The notes: a model not told the origin generated them from the sequence alone. Numbered from the stretch's first letter, positions 24,190 to 35,789 are shown. The stretch: 64,000 bases of DNA from Acestrorhynchus altus (GCA_034509495.1 CM067512.1:3279699-3343698); one strand, 5' to 3'. Translations and numbers: made by a program.

Positions 24190-25230
24190 TGTTCTTTGAA
24201 TGTCAAGTAAATGTTTTATTTATTCATATGTGCCAGTAAAACCATGAATGGCCATTTGTTTCTCACTTTATTATATAATTCCATTTTCATAAACTGACAT
24301 ATTTTATGTTCATTCCTGCTGCGTTTGAGAGAGTTAGACATAATTTATTGCCTATTTATGTCCAATTCTGATAAACGTTCGGTACATTTGTCTGGAATTG
24401 AAAGAAAATGTAGTTACCACAGTTACCGGCGGCTGTCACGTTTTACAGATTCAGTGACGCACATCAAGACTGATCCAGCTAAGACTTAAAGACCGCTGTC
24501 TGTCTCTCTGTCTGTCTCTCTCGCTCCCCCTCTTCACACACACACATTCTAATAACTGTGCTCTAGCCAGAAATGTATTTTGAGGGGTGTTGATTGCAGT
24601 AGATCCAGTGGACTGCAATTTCCTTGTCTGGCCGTGGATAAAAAACATAATTACAAATATAGCACAGTCTTATCATGTGTGCTGTCCAACATCTTACCCA
24701 CAGAATCAGAATCACAACCCCTGGTTTAAATGACTGTTAATGAGAACAGTTAAGCAAGTTGAAGATCAAATGATCTCCAAAAGACTTCAAATTGAAGATG
24801 AAACACACTTTGGGACATTTTATAAGCAATATCAGTTTGTTATTTTGGTTTTACACTGTTAGAGTGAAAAAAAAGAACAGAGTTCCATTGCAAATGTATG
24901 GGAGATTTGAGAAGTCAGGTAACTTTATTAGAGACCTTAATGAGCCTGTTAGGATCATGGTTTGTTTACAATCATCATTAGGAAAGGTCAGGTGATGCAA
25001 ATTTCAAAGCTTTATAAATCCTCAGACTCCTCTAACCTAACAGCAGCCAAGGGTTCTTCTAAGCAGCTGCCTAGCACTCGTTTTTTTTTTGTTTGTTTTT
25101 TTAAAAGGTTTCATCGTTTCAAAGTTATGTAAGAAATGTGTCATTGTTCACTTTATTCTTGTTGGAGATCATTTTATCTTCAGCTTGCTTAACTGTTCAC
25201 AGTAACCATTTTTAGTAACAATTTCACTGT
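24190..25230. other. Non-coding stretch with small simple repeats
   Basis: It includes a CTGT/CTCT stretch with a short CA run at about 24497-24546 and a poly-T run at about 25081-25100. No gene. Confidence 0.5.
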
Positions 25231-25232
25231 AA

Positions 25233-25292
25233 CATTTGCCATTGAAACCAGATCATCAGTGATACTCACTTCTCCTGTCAGTGGTTTTAACA
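25233..25292 (-). mobile_element. T1 terminal fragment
   Basis: 'gatcatcagtgatactcact' (25252) followed by 'ctcctgtcagtggttttaac' (25272) equals the T1 terminal region at 17.11-17.16 kb. The element body is absent. Confidence 0.65.
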
Positions 25293-25656
25293 TTGTTTTT
25301 AACTTTGTTTGTCTGAGTGTGAGGATCAGGAGGCCTTAATCGAGGCATGTTGACACCTCAGGCATTTCCATCTCCTGTTGTTTCTCAACAGAATTCTGGT
25401 GAATCGGCTTCTTGCTTTTCTTCTTCTCGTTGTTTTCTTCTTAATCCACCCGTCCAAGGGCTGGTGTTTCTGCCTCACTTTAGACAGTTCATTACCACAT
25501 GGAGTCAATTGTGGTCATGGATAACAATGTACTCTGTCAAAAGTTAGCCTCTTGGCACGTTACAGCCCCTCCATCACCACCCCCACCATCATCACCACCA
25601 CACCATCCATGATACCACAGGAAAAAAGGACTTAACAATCAAAGAAAGGTGTACAC

Positions 25657-25686
<30 letters not shown>
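25657..25686. repeat. (CA)n microsatellite
   Basis: Uninterrupted CA run. Confidence 0.95.
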
Positions 25687-25690
<4 letters not shown>

Positions 25691-26109
25691 CCATTCATAC
25701 CAAGCCAGCTCTGTTTTCGATGACGTCAACAGTGGAGGCCACCACTCAGCCTATCTTCGCAACGCTCTGCTCTCCCAGACAAACTGTAGCTAAACTCATT
25801 TACACCACCCCCTTGGAAAGCCGGAGAGAAAATACAGCAGAGCAGAAACCAGAACCGAGCCAGAACACAGAGAGAACATGTTGCAGTGCTTTCAGAAAAC
25901 GACAGAAAATCTTCAAGGTGTCGGAAAGATCACCTCATCCTAATTTCCTGTGCTTGATTAGTGGCCAGACCTGCAGAAACTTCCACAGATGGCAAAAACA
26001 CAGTGTCCACTCCTACAAATACACTGTTGTGGAAAAGTTTTAGGCTCCTTATCTGGGTTTTTTTATTTAGTCTGAGAAAGACTAACAATATAATTTAAAA
26101 TAAATATAA

Positions 26110-26295
26110 AATAACATTCCTATAAAATTTACTTTTATTAACCAAACAATTAGAAAATGTAATTGTATTTTAATATTTTAAAATGTAATTGTTATTTTCA
26201 GGAGATCCCAGGCTCACTCAGATTTGTCTTCATTTGAGATATGAAAATTATGAGAATTTAACTCATTAAACTCACTCACTCTTTACTTTCCACCT
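26110..26295 (+). mobile_element. R3 MITE, partial left half
   Basis: 'acttttattaacca' with 'aattagaaaatg' (about 26130-26158), then 'ttgttattttcaggaga' (26188) and 'catttgagatatgaaaatta' (26232). These align with 56365-56480 in the same order. The right half with the 52-bp core is absent. Confidence 0.55.
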
Positions 26296-26709
26296 CTAGT
26301 TCTATTCTATTCTACATCTCTCTCAGTCGACCACCGCAGCTTACTTTCACCAGGTTTCTAAAACTTGGAGTGAAGATTTATTTGGAAATTACTGTCAGAT
26401 TGTCATAATCTCAAATTACATTACAGAGTATTATACAAGATTAATGACTAAATTACGTAATAAAATACATTTGCAATAGTTAGTGAAGAAGTAAACAAGG
26501 CTTAGTGGCCTAAATTAAGGTTTCTGAACATCTGGACTGTAGATTTATTTGAAGATTATACTCAAATTTCAACATCTCTCAAAATCATGTGGAATAAGTA
26601 TAAGTATGGCCCACGGCTACCTCTTATTGTCATTAATTAGTCTATATGTTGATAAGGCAACCTACTGGTTCTTCACATTTTGAACAACTTTAGCTGCACG
26701 TTAGTTAAG

Positions 26710-26880
26710 CCAGTAGTGCCAAATCCAGTTCCTGCAGATCTGCCACCCTGCAGAGGTCAGCTCCGAATCTAATCTAGCTCATCCGATCCAGGTGACAGAG
26801 GTCCTGAGAGGCATTTGCCTATTAGAGCCAGGTGTGTTGAATTTTAACTCTTCGGGATGGTAGATCTCAAGAAGCAAGAT
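26710..26880. mobile_element. R5-type MITE with imperfect terminal inverted repeats
   Basis: The left end reads 'gttcctgcagatctgccacc' (26729). The reverse complement of the right end is similar ('cttgagatctaccatcccga', from about 26876). The element is about 170 bp with 'aggtgtgttgaattttaact' inside. No coding capacity. Confidence 0.6.
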
Positions 26881-26884
26881 GGAA

Positions 26885-27425
26885 TACTCCTAAGTTAAAG
26901 CAATATTCCTGCTTCATGAAGGAAACATGCGTGGAAGTCTGATTCCTGGTCTGATTCCTTATCTGTTTAGCAATCAAAATAACTGTAAAAACACTTTTGC
27001 CTCGTTTTGCTTTAGAAGGTTCTGAAGCCAGAGAACATGACAGGACTGATGTAGGACATGGTCTACATGTTACAAGGAGACACATATGCTTTCCATTGCA
27101 GATTTTACTGTAGAGATGCAGATGGAAACTCATCCACCTTGATAACCAGTGTAATTCATTCTGCGTGATTAGTGAAAATACAACATTAGCTTTATCTCCT
27201 CTCCTACGTCCAGATACAAATATGGTCTGGATTAGAAATGGCACCATTTTTCTGAACCAAACATTATTCCAATAACACTTGTGATGATAATAGAAAGCCC
27301 AAACATTAACGTCTGCCTCATTCTCAGAGAGCATTCGATATACCCACAACCCTGAACCTCAGGACTGACCTGTAACCCAGGGTTCACCTGTGGAAACAGT
27401 GAGGAAGTCTGGATCAAAAGCAGCC
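26885..27425. other. Non-coding stretch with a chance open frame
   Basis: A 160-codon minus-strand frame (27349 to 26867) runs through this region and into the R5 element. It has no recognisable domain, includes R5 sequence, and the implied protein has no sensible composition pattern. I do not call it a gene. Confidence 0.5.
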
Positions 27426-27429
27426 GAAT

Positions 27430-27560
27430 AACTTGTATCGGAACTATTTTAAGGTCCAGGACCTGCCCATAATGAGCCCTAATGGATAATGGCTGACATA
27501 ATGCTCTCTAAATAAAGACCATACATCACTGTCAGCCTTTGGCCCTCTGTCTCTTTGTAG
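27430..27560. promoter_or_regulatory. Candidate conserved non-coding element
   Basis: A compact stretch with 'cataatgagccctaatgg' (near 27468), 'ggctgacataatgctctc' and 'aaataaagacc', giving four ATTA/TAAT-type or related cores in 60 bases with no repeats. Enhancer-like texture only. Confidence 0.22.
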
Positions 27561-27564
27561 TTCT

Positions 27565-28835
27565 TAGACACTCACACTGCCAGGGTTACTGAAAATGAGC
27601 AAACCCCGAGTTCGAGGGTTAGTTGCAATGGACCATGGAGCTGCTCACTGACCCCTCACTCCTTCGAGTGTCATACAGCAGTCATTCATATGTTCCAGAG
27701 CATCAGGACAGACCAGGTCACAACATCACTGCAGTAACAGCCAGTCAATTGCCAGCATCTGTCTGAGGAACATCTGTAAAACTGCCGAGCACAGGTACCA
27801 GAGCAGTGGCTTACTGTGTTAATTTAGACTATAGGCTAACCTTTAGACTGAACGGTCCCCAGAGGAACGAATAGGTTTCAAAAGCTTGTGTGCATCCTTC
27901 TTATGTCATGATGATACAGATGTTGGGTACCAGAGCAACCATTCTCAACACCCTAGAAACAACATGACCCACTATAGCAACTGCCTGGGATACTTTAGCA
28001 ACTGCCTTGCAACCACCCATAAGCAACATCATTGCAAACACCTGAAATATCAATGCAACCTCCAGTCATTAAAAATCAACCCTCTAAGAACCAAGACTCA
28101 AAAGGGTTGCTTCCCTAAGAACATGGCCACAAGAACCTCACGAGAGCATGAGAAGGAGCCACTGAGGCACAAAAAGAAAGGTGAGGTGAGGATGATGATT
28201 CTATCATCAAACAGGGGTTTGAGATTTGACAGTGCTCACCTGAAAATGGAGACATCTTAAACTGTATCGTCCTGAATCGACATCAGCTTCTCAAATTCCA
28301 CAGTTCGATTCCTTTCAACCCCCAACCGACTCTTCAAATGCATTCACATTAAACACTCTCTGAGTCGGACTGCATTGGCTTTAAGTGCATCAGCAACGTA
28401 TCTAATTGAAGACAGAATGAACCGTGTAAGAGCCAGCAGGGAGTATTGCGAATGCCTCTCGACATCACAGCCTGGACCAGCACACGTACAGGAATTGCTG
28501 ATTTATGGGGAAAGCATTCGGTTCAGCTTGGTTGAGCTGGATCAGTGAACATCTTTGCTGTAATATAACCAAACATTTTGAAGCTGTGAAAGTTGAAAAC
28601 AAAGGGTCGTAAAATATCTTTTACGTGCTGTTCTGAGACCTTCTGAAAACACTTGAATTCCATCAACTCAACAACTTTTATTCCACAGTGAAAAGCACGT
28701 CGGGTACAATGTCTCTGCTTTATGGGGCATAGTTATATATAACGGCTCGCTTTTACCTTGCCAAAAATGGCCTTTCCATCAAACCTTGAATTGGGGTCAG
28801 GTGTACTATGTTGCATTCGCCACGGTCAGCTGAAC
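27565..28835. other. Non-coding stretch
   Basis: No repeat family firmly recognised. 'caaccctctaagaaccaaga' near 28077 resembles one end of an R3-like element, without a partner. The part from 28560 to 28790 is repeat-free and AT-rich. No gene. Confidence 0.4.
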
Positions 28836-28839
28836 GCAG

Positions 28840-29060
28840 TCCACTTATTCAATTCAACTCAATTCAATTTAGCAAATTTACAGCAGACGTCTCTCAGCGC
28901 AGCCTGTCTAGATAGGTGGGTGCAGCCCCTGATATGTTTCAACAATGTAGACAGAAACGTCTTGGGAGCCTGTCAGAGAAATACTGAAAGGAACCGAGAC
29001 TGACAAGAAGAAACGTGAGGAAGAACCACTCAGATGAATCAAGAATCAACTCTCTAAAGA
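28840..29060 (-). repeat. Possible degraded LINE/SINE 3' end, antisense
   Basis: 'attcaattcaactcaattca' (about 28847), 'atttacagcag' and later 'gaaacgtgaggaagaa' resemble the antisense of the retroelement 3' end at 6.54-6.68 kb (tail, then 'agcagctttacag', then 'gaggaagaaacc'). The match is weak. Confidence 0.3.
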
Positions 29061-29274
29061 GTTTTAAAGAGCTCTAATCCCTACAAGGGAAGCAAGATCC
29101 AGATGAAGAAACACTGAGGAGAATCAAGACTGGACTTTAGATAATGGAGAACATTATCTAAAGGTCTGGGGGAAAAGAACTGAGAAGAAACAAGTATCAA
29201 AAGGACAACGAGTAAGAATCAAGAGTAATAATCAATTTGATGTTACAAAGGTCAAAAGCCCTCCAAGAACATGA

Positions 29275-29821
29275 GAAGAAATTTGAACACTGTGTGTGCA
29301 AAGAAAGAGAGCTTCTCATTTTCCTCTATAATCTTATTATATATGGGGTCAGTGACATCATCAGCCCCGCCCCCTCTCTCTGATCAGTCAGAGTCTGTAT
29401 GCAGGTTGAGCATCAGCCCCGCCCACTCTCTCTGGTCAGTCAGAGTCTGTATGCTGGTTGAGCATCAGCCCCGCCCCCTCTCTCTGATCAGTCAGAGTAT
29501 GTATGCAGGTTGAGCATCAGCCCCGCCCCCTCTCTCTGATCAGTCAGAGTCTGTATGCAGGTTGAGCATCAGCCCCGCCCACTCTCTCTGGTCAGTCAGA
29601 GTCTGTATGCTGGTTGAGCATCAGCCCCGCCCCCTCTCTCTGACCAGTCAGAGTCTGTATGCAGGAGCATGTACATGTGGACAGAGCAGTAAATATGCAC
29701 TGGAAGCTCCTTTGGCCTTTAAACTGGTATTTAATTCAGATGGAAACAAATGATAATTCATCAGCGTAGAATACAGCATGTAACTGACCTCGAAGTGCAG
29801 ATCTCAGGTTCTAAGAGTTAA
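29275..29821 (+). mobile_element. R3 TTAA-ended MITE with internal satellite expansion
   Basis: It starts within the R3 body: 'gaaatttgaac' 29279, 'ttctcattttcctctataat' 29312, 'gtgacatcatcagcc' 29352. The 52-bp core is then present six times (29362-29665). After that the element continues as in 56.7 kb ('gtggacagagcagt' 29675, 'ggaagctcctttgg') and ends 'ggttctaagagttaa' at 29807-29821, the same terminus as 56926-56940. The left end is truncated. Confidence 0.8.
29362..29665. repeat. 52-bp tandem repeat, six copies
   Basis: Units begin at 29362, 29414, 29466, 29518, 29570 and 29622 (last incomplete). Each begins 'cagccccgccc' and contains the inverted repeat CTCTGAYCAGTCAGAG. Units 2 and 5 are identical in carrying 'cccactctctctggtcagtc' and 'tgctggttg', while 1, 3, 4 and 6 resemble each other. 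This implies that a three-unit block was duplicated. Confidence 0.95.
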
Positions 29822-29829
29822 CTGATCAT

Positions 29830-31490
29830 ATTGATTCCATGATCTGACTGCAGTGGCCAGATGTTAACGCTGTGTGTAAACAGGGCCTTCTTTTAGCTAG
29901 TCACCTTTTTGCATATTCAGTATTTGAACAGTGATAGATGTCTAAAGCTGTGTTTCTCCGCTAAGTGGTCCGCACTCACCCACTCACAAAAAAACCTCTC
30001 CGTGCGTCTCTGTCTATATTTCACTTTCATACATAAACACACACACAGACACACACAAATGAAGATTTATGACCTCCTATTATTTCCAAATTACAACAAC
30101 AGCTATTAAAGCCCATAACTGTTTTACCCATTCTGTAGCCCGAGGCCATGATGACATCAAAGAGAACTCTGTGCAAACATGAGAGCGCTAGTGTTCAGTG
30201 CTCCATACATAACATCTCTGCTTTAGAAATGATGCATTAATACGCAGTTCAAAGTTTTCGCTGTAATTACCAATTGTTAGTGGAGAATTAGAAAAATGTG
30301 TCCACCAGTTTAGTGGAAAGCAGCTTAGGTGAAGCATTCAGCGAGGACAAAGACATGCAGCCTGTAGATCTGAATCAACAAGCGCTTTAAGAAGAAAAAC
30401 ATCTGCTCATTGCTGAATCCTCTTGCTTAAGACCCAAATACACAGAGGCCAAATTTGCTCCAATGCAGAGATTTACACTGTGGTTCCGCTGGGCTTTTAA
30501 GTGAAATCTCACTGGAATCTCATACCTGAACAGACATGTAGAACCTGGGCGTGGTGCTGTCCTATTGCACAATGGCAATTGCTGTGGGAAATTCGTTTTT
30601 GGCACGTGTCATAATGGAGATGTCATGACCGAATACTTTGCTGCTTCATCCCTTCATCCTTCATGGAGCAAAGGCTGGTCAGGGGTTGTTTACTAAATTA
30701 AAATCATCAGCGCTTAACGTTCATCCTCAAGGCCTACACTTGCATTGATGTATCTAAATCAGGTAATGACAGGCTTCCTTGCCTGGTAACTCGTAAATCC
30801 TTGATGGGTATCAGTCTGGCTCGCACTGTCTGAGCATTTTGTACAGTGCTCCGGTCTGTATGTCCAGGCAGCCGAGAGTTTATTATGGAACTGTACGCAT
30901 TAGCTTTTGATCTCAAGGATCACAAAAGGATCCAACGCGGAGATCCAAAAAACACTCAACTGTCACGGAAATGCCTCATAAAAAACTCCATACTGACGGC
31001 TTCTCATCTCCACGTTTGGACAGCTGCTCCTTTTATGGCACACGTTAAGTTTCATGTGCAACTGTTACTGTAGTTGCATCAGCACAACACCAGTGCTTCA
31101 GTAACGTGATTGACAGGCTGCGATGTAAGGCTCAGTCCAACCATAACAACGCCACTTGGCCTCGGACTAGTTTAAAATGTTTTTACAGATTAAAGGTGAC
31201 TTCCCATTTTCCTAAAATTGATGGTTTTTGGCACAAGCCAGGCAGTGGGTTTGGGAGCTGGCCAGCCTGAATTCCGGCAGCTTTCGAGAGAAACAGATTT
31301 GGTTAAACTACAGAAGCCTTCTCGTTTTCTTAGTAGGTTGTCTATATTTGGACTGTTGTGTCTACAATGGTTTTGGTTCTTCCTCAAATAGTACAATATA
31401 CAGAATGGAACAAAAGAAACTGGCAAGTAACTGGTTTTAAAGGGAAAATATCGACGATGCACCACGTTTTGGGTTCAGCTGTTAGTTATG
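29830..31490. other. Non-coding stretch, partly enhancer-like
   Basis: A short CA run lies at about 30036-30058. The segment 30210-30340 has 'gctgtaattaccaattgtta' (30262) and other AT cores without repeats. No recognised gene. Open frames reach at most about 91 codons. Confidence 0.4.
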
Positions 31491-31504
31491 TTGTTCACTA
31501 ACTG

Positions 31505-31870
31505 AAGTAATGGAGTCCATTCCTGGTCTTGGTTCTGTCTCCCCGTTCCAGGTCTCAACTCAGTCATGCCTGTTCTTGGTCCGGATCTCCACTAAGTGCC
31601 TCAAACATTCCTGGATTTGGTCTCAGAAACAGAAATTTCTGATCTATTCCTGGTCTTGGTCTTGACTAGATGTCTCACCTGTTTCCGATCCTGTTCTCAA
31701 ATAGGTGTCTTGTCCATTCCTGGACTTGGTCTTGCCTAGATGTCTCACCTGTTCCTGGTCTCAACTAGATGTCTCACCTTTTCTTAGTCTTGGTCTCTGT
31801 TCCTGTTACTGGTCTCAACTTGGTATTTGCCCATTCCTGGTCTTGGGCTTGACTTGAACTACAACAAAGT
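31505..31870. repeat. Diverged minisatellite (CCTGGTCTTGGTCT type)
   Basis: About ten degenerate repeats of words like 'attcctggtcttggtct' and 'tgactagatgtctcacctg', with the block 'tagatgtctcacctgtt' at about 31665 and 31738. The period is irregular, roughly 35-60 bases. Confidence 0.75.
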
Positions 31871-31899
31871 CTTGCTGTTGCCTCAGGCTCAGTCCTCAC

Positions 31900-32395
31900 C
31901 TTTATCTACATTATAAAGCTGTTATTCGTCACATTTGTGGTTGTTTTAATGATCCTTTTGGATTAATACCCAGTCACCAATCGCAAACCCTGTTGCTGCT
32001 CTTATATACGGTGAGTCTGTGAGTGAGTTCTTGTGTTTGCGCGAGTGAGTGCAGCCAGTGGACAGCCTGTCTCTGTGCTGGTGACAGAGAGAGGACAGAG
32101 ACCCCACTGATGACAGAACAAGGCTGTGGACGCCACTGAACCCCCAGCTGAGCCCGTCATAACTCAGCCCTCACAGGCATATAGGCTTGTAGGAAGGAAT
32201 TCAGCTGTGGCAACAATCATGCTGTATTTGTAGAGAGTGAGACAGATACAGAGATGACAGTACAGTTCCTCTAATGTTGAACTCTAAATTCCATCTGCAG
32301 CATTAACCCTTTCAGTGCACTGAAATGGTGGAATCAAAAAAACACACGGTTCTGTGCTTCATATTGGGTCAGATTTGGTATGCAAGCATTGCCAT
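31900..32395. other. Non-coding stretch
   Basis: It contains a perfect 16-bp palindrome TTTCAGTGCACTGAAA at 32310-32325, following 'cattaaccc'. Nothing else was recognised. Confidence 0.5.
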
Positions 32396-32399
32396 GGTG

Positions 32400-33080
32400 A
32401 CTGGCGCTGAGACCCCAGGGTGTCAGCTTGGACTTGCACTCCAGAGGCTTGAAACACAAACTGAGTTGGCACCAAGAGACTTGACATAAACTCACACCAA
32501 GAAACTAAACTCGGACTCACACCCCAGAGACTCACTTTGGGTTTGTACCAGAGATTCAGTTCGGACCTCCAGAATCTCAGAGATTCAACTTGGGCTTGCA
32601 CCCCACAAATGTGACTCACACTTGCCCCAAAGAGACTCGAAAACCCACATCGGGTTGGTACCGACAGACTCAAGACTCAACACGGACTCTCAGCACTTTC
32701 AACTCAGGGTCGCATCCCAGGGACATCCTAGCATTTTGACATGGACTCGCATCACAGAGACTTGAGACTCAACACAGAACTGCACCCCAGAGACTCAACT
32801 CAGAGTCGCACCCCATTGGTTTGACTTGAACTTGGACACCAGAGACTCAACTCAGAGTCGCACCCCATTGGTTTGACTTGAACTTGGACACCAGAGGCTC
32901 AACTCAGAGTCGCACCCCATTGGTTTGACTTGAACTTGGACACCAGAGGCTCAACTCTGAGTCGCACCCCAGCATTTCAACTTGGTTCTCAAACCTCAGA
33001 GACTTGTCCTGGACTCAACACAGACTCGATCCCAGACTCTAAATTCCACGAGGACTCGCAGCCCAAAGACACATCTTTGT
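32400..33080. repeat. Diverged minisatellite (ACTCGCACCCCAGAGACTCAA type)
   Basis: About 20 imperfect repeats of roughly 30 bp with the words 'cgcaccccagagactc' and 'ttgactcaactcagactc'. The same motif in reverse complement occurs at 60.73-61.11 kb; an exact shared 18-mer is CTCACACCCCAGAGACTC (near 32517, and rc near 60880). Short open frames across it are composition artefacts. Confidence 0.9.
32792..32970. repeat. Homogenised 52-bp tandem sub-array
   Basis: Three near-identical 52-bp units start at 32792, 32844 and 32896, and a partial fourth at 32948. Each includes 'cccattggtttgacttgaac'. They sit inside the older diverged minisatellite, indicating recent local amplification. Confidence 0.95.
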
Positions 33081-33084
33081 CTCA

Positions 33085-33495
33085 CATGAAATCATGTTAT
33101 CATACAGTCATCTGCTTTCTGCTACAGATGTTTGAGCATGAGATGAAAAAGCTATTTATATTCAGGGTCTGACGGAAGCAGTGGGGATTTCCAGGGAAAT
33201 CTACTGCTTGGAATGAGTCTTTCTAAACCTCATCAGTGGAAAATCACTTCCTAAGCTCTGCGTACATTTTTTTATATAATTGGCCTAATGCTGCTAATGT
33301 TCTCCTCAATTTCTCCCATTTAACTCTTTTCATGGGAATCATTAACCACCACACATCCTTAATGATTCAAGCTTGTTAAAAAAATGTTAAAAAAAAAAAA
33401 GAATTCAGGTTACTTTTGAAGCACAATTGATTTTCCCATGAGTCACGGGGGCAAGAGGAAAGCTTTATTTTTGATCAGGGTGAACAACTGCGGAG

Positions 33496-33529
<34 letters not shown>

Positions 33530-34415
33530 CAGTCCCATATGGAGAGACAGAAAAGCAACAGAGTGTCCCACCTTCTGACCACTCTGAAATTTGTTTATAT
33601 CAGAGTGGACGTGATGACACAAACTTCTTCATCGTCCTTAAAATACTGAAATCTAAACACCGCCACCACCAGAGAGTAATGCTTTTAAACGCCCGTGCTT
33701 CCATCGGCCAGTCGGATAAAAAAATGACCAAATATGGTTCACGACCATCTCTACTCCGCTTATGACCACTAATGCATCAAACCAACTTAGCTCAGCCTTC
33801 TAATCTTTCAGCTGTGTGTGTGAATGTGCTCATGAAGATAGAGGCGACTTTAATTCTGCTGTTATTTAGTGCAGATGTTTTCTCCAGGGGACGGCTCACT
33901 CAGCACAGCTGGGCAGGAATTTACAATCTTGACCTCTTCTTCCAGTTAAGGCCAATAGCAATTAAACACACAGTGACCCACCTTAAAAAACAAAGGTGCC
34001 AAAAGGTGTTCTATGAGCAGCTCCACAGAAAAATCCCTTTTACTTAAAAAGCCTACAGAGATATTTTTGCCTCCACACAATAAATTAAACTAGTCTAGAA
34101 CCTATACATTACCTTTGTATGGTTATTCACACTCAAAACTCTCTTTTTAAATGTGGTTCTCTTTTATTAATGTAATTCTCATAGAACTGTTTGTGGTGGC
34201 TTTACCTTTAAGGGTGCTGGTTGGTGACAAGGGTTCTCTGTCCAATTTCATTTCATTTTAACCCATTGTAACCCCTCAAACTGGAAGTACTAAGTGCCCA
34301 ACCCAGCTAGCACTCTACCCCTCTCACAGAGGATGCTTCTGACACTAGGAGGGTGAGGGCAGCCAGCATGGCCAATTTCACTCTCTCGGAATCCTGCTGC
34401 CGATGGCAATTCAAA
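33085..34415. other. Mostly unique non-coding DNA with one CA run
   Basis: A (CA)n run is at 33497-33526. 33.19-33.48 kb is repeat-poor with 'ataattggcctaatgctg' and 'atcattaaccacc'. No gene recognised. Confidence 0.45.
33497..33526. repeat. (CA)n microsatellite
   Basis: Uninterrupted CA run. Confidence 0.95.
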
Positions 34416-34419
34416 CCTG

Positions 34420-35050
34420 TTTGATGCTAAACAGGTTCCACAGATGGTTCTGTGAAGAACCATCTCCAAAATGTTTTCCATTAAAGTGGAGAATCATTTA
34501 AGCACTCAAATGATCCGTACAGTTGTCATGGCTTATATAAGAACCCCTGAAGTTCCCTTTGTAAGGTAGAAAAAATGTTCTTTCCCTTTAAACACTTATA
34601 TGTACGAGTCTGTCTGTGGATCTTCAGTGGTTCTGCTCTTTGTTGAACTCTACAAGGTTCCCAATGTTCCTGTACAGACCTGACAAAGGGTCTTATAAGG
34701 ACAAAAGCCACTTTTAATGCATTTAAATTAAACAATATGAGGCGTTTTCATATTTCTGTATGAAATCACTATTTCTTTCTAAAGAACCTTTGAAGAACTC
34801 TTTGATGTGAGTGTAGAAGAATCACTTTTGGTCCCTAATATGTTCATTAGTAACCCATATATATAAATGCATAGAATAAGTACTTTTGGTTGCTTATAAA
34901 TGTTCTGTAGGGGACTGTTTTAGTTTTTTTTAGATTTTATGAAAAAGATGTGTGTTGTGAAGAACCTCAATGTTATATACAGTATAAAAAGATCCCTTAA
35001 ACTGTTTCAGGTTCTTTTAAATGTTCTTCACCCTCATGCATATCATTTTC
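34420..35050. repeat. R6 GGTTCTT-type repeat cluster
   Basis: Many scattered words of the form 'ggttctgtgaagaaccat' (34444), 'aagaacccctgaagttccc', 'aagaacctttgaagaactc' (34779) and 'ggttcttttaaatgttcttc' (35010), over 600 bases. I know such GGTTCTT-rich sequence as a common diffuse repeat of these fishes. No TIRs were resolved. Confidence 0.5.
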
Positions 35051-35054
35051 TACA

Positions 35055-35504
35055 TGTGACCTTTATTACATTTTAAAAGTAAACCTTACAAGTCACAGTT
35101 AAAGACATATAAAGTTAAGACTGTGTTTCATTCTCCTATAAACTCCTCTGTCTGTGAGAGTTTGGTTTGGAACGGTTCCACCGTTCACTACCGAAAGTAC
35201 ATCAGATCTTCTCCGCTCACAGATCTTAAATAGCAGCCCACTGAAATGTATGGCTGGTTGTAATGTTAGTAACAGACAAGGTTAGATGAAGGTAAGAACC
35301 TTTGGCAGAGGGGCCTTTGGTGGTGAGGTCATAACATGAGTCCAGACGGGCGGTCTGGCACTCAGCATTGTGAATTCACACTGATGGGCAGCTGCTGACA
35401 GAGAGCGACAGCTACAGATAAGAAACAAGTGACATACCTGATGGAGAACAGCAGGTGGGCCGGCCAGCGGGCAACGAGACAGCAAACATCACCCAGAGAG
35501 TGGG

Positions 35505-35505
<1 letters not shown>
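35055..35505. other. Non-coding stretch
   Basis: No recognised feature before the GA microsatellite. Confidence 0.5.

Positions 35506-35506
<1 letters not shown>

Positions 35507-35584
<78 letters not shown>
35507..35584. repeat. (GA)n microsatellite 1
   Basis: GA run of about 78 bases with one phase break. Confidence 0.97.
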
Positions 35585-35585
<1 letters not shown>

Positions 35586-35668
35586 TTAGTTTGAGAAACT
35601 CAAGTACTGTAGTCACTTAATGTCAACACTTAATTAAATGTATCTAATAGCTATTTGAAAATGTCAAG

Positions 35669-35672
<4 letters not shown>

Positions 35673-35761
<89 letters not shown>
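35673..35761. repeat. (GA)n microsatellite 2
   Basis: Second GA run of about 88 bases, separated from the first by about 88 bases of unique sequence. Confidence 0.97.
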
Positions 35762-35766
<5 letters not shown>

Positions 35767-35789
35767 TTGTGTTGTGTCAGAGTACTATG

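Noticed and set aside
26867..27349. 160-codon minus-strand open frame
   Set aside because: No domain, no splice context, and the end of the frame lies in an R5 MITE.
27590..27680. 'gagttcgagggttag' as a possible tRNA T-arm
   Set aside because: No acceptor stem, anticodon arm or D-arm could be placed around it.
29271..29753. Plus-strand frames with repeated SISPAHSLWSV peptides
   Set aside because: Product of the 52-bp satellite, which is not a multiple of three and shifts frame each unit, so no repeat protein is encoded.
32310..32325. Perfect 16-bp palindrome TTTCAGTGCACTGAAA as an operator or hairpin
   Set aside because: One short palindrome is expected at low frequency in 64 kb, and nothing around it suggests a regulated gene.
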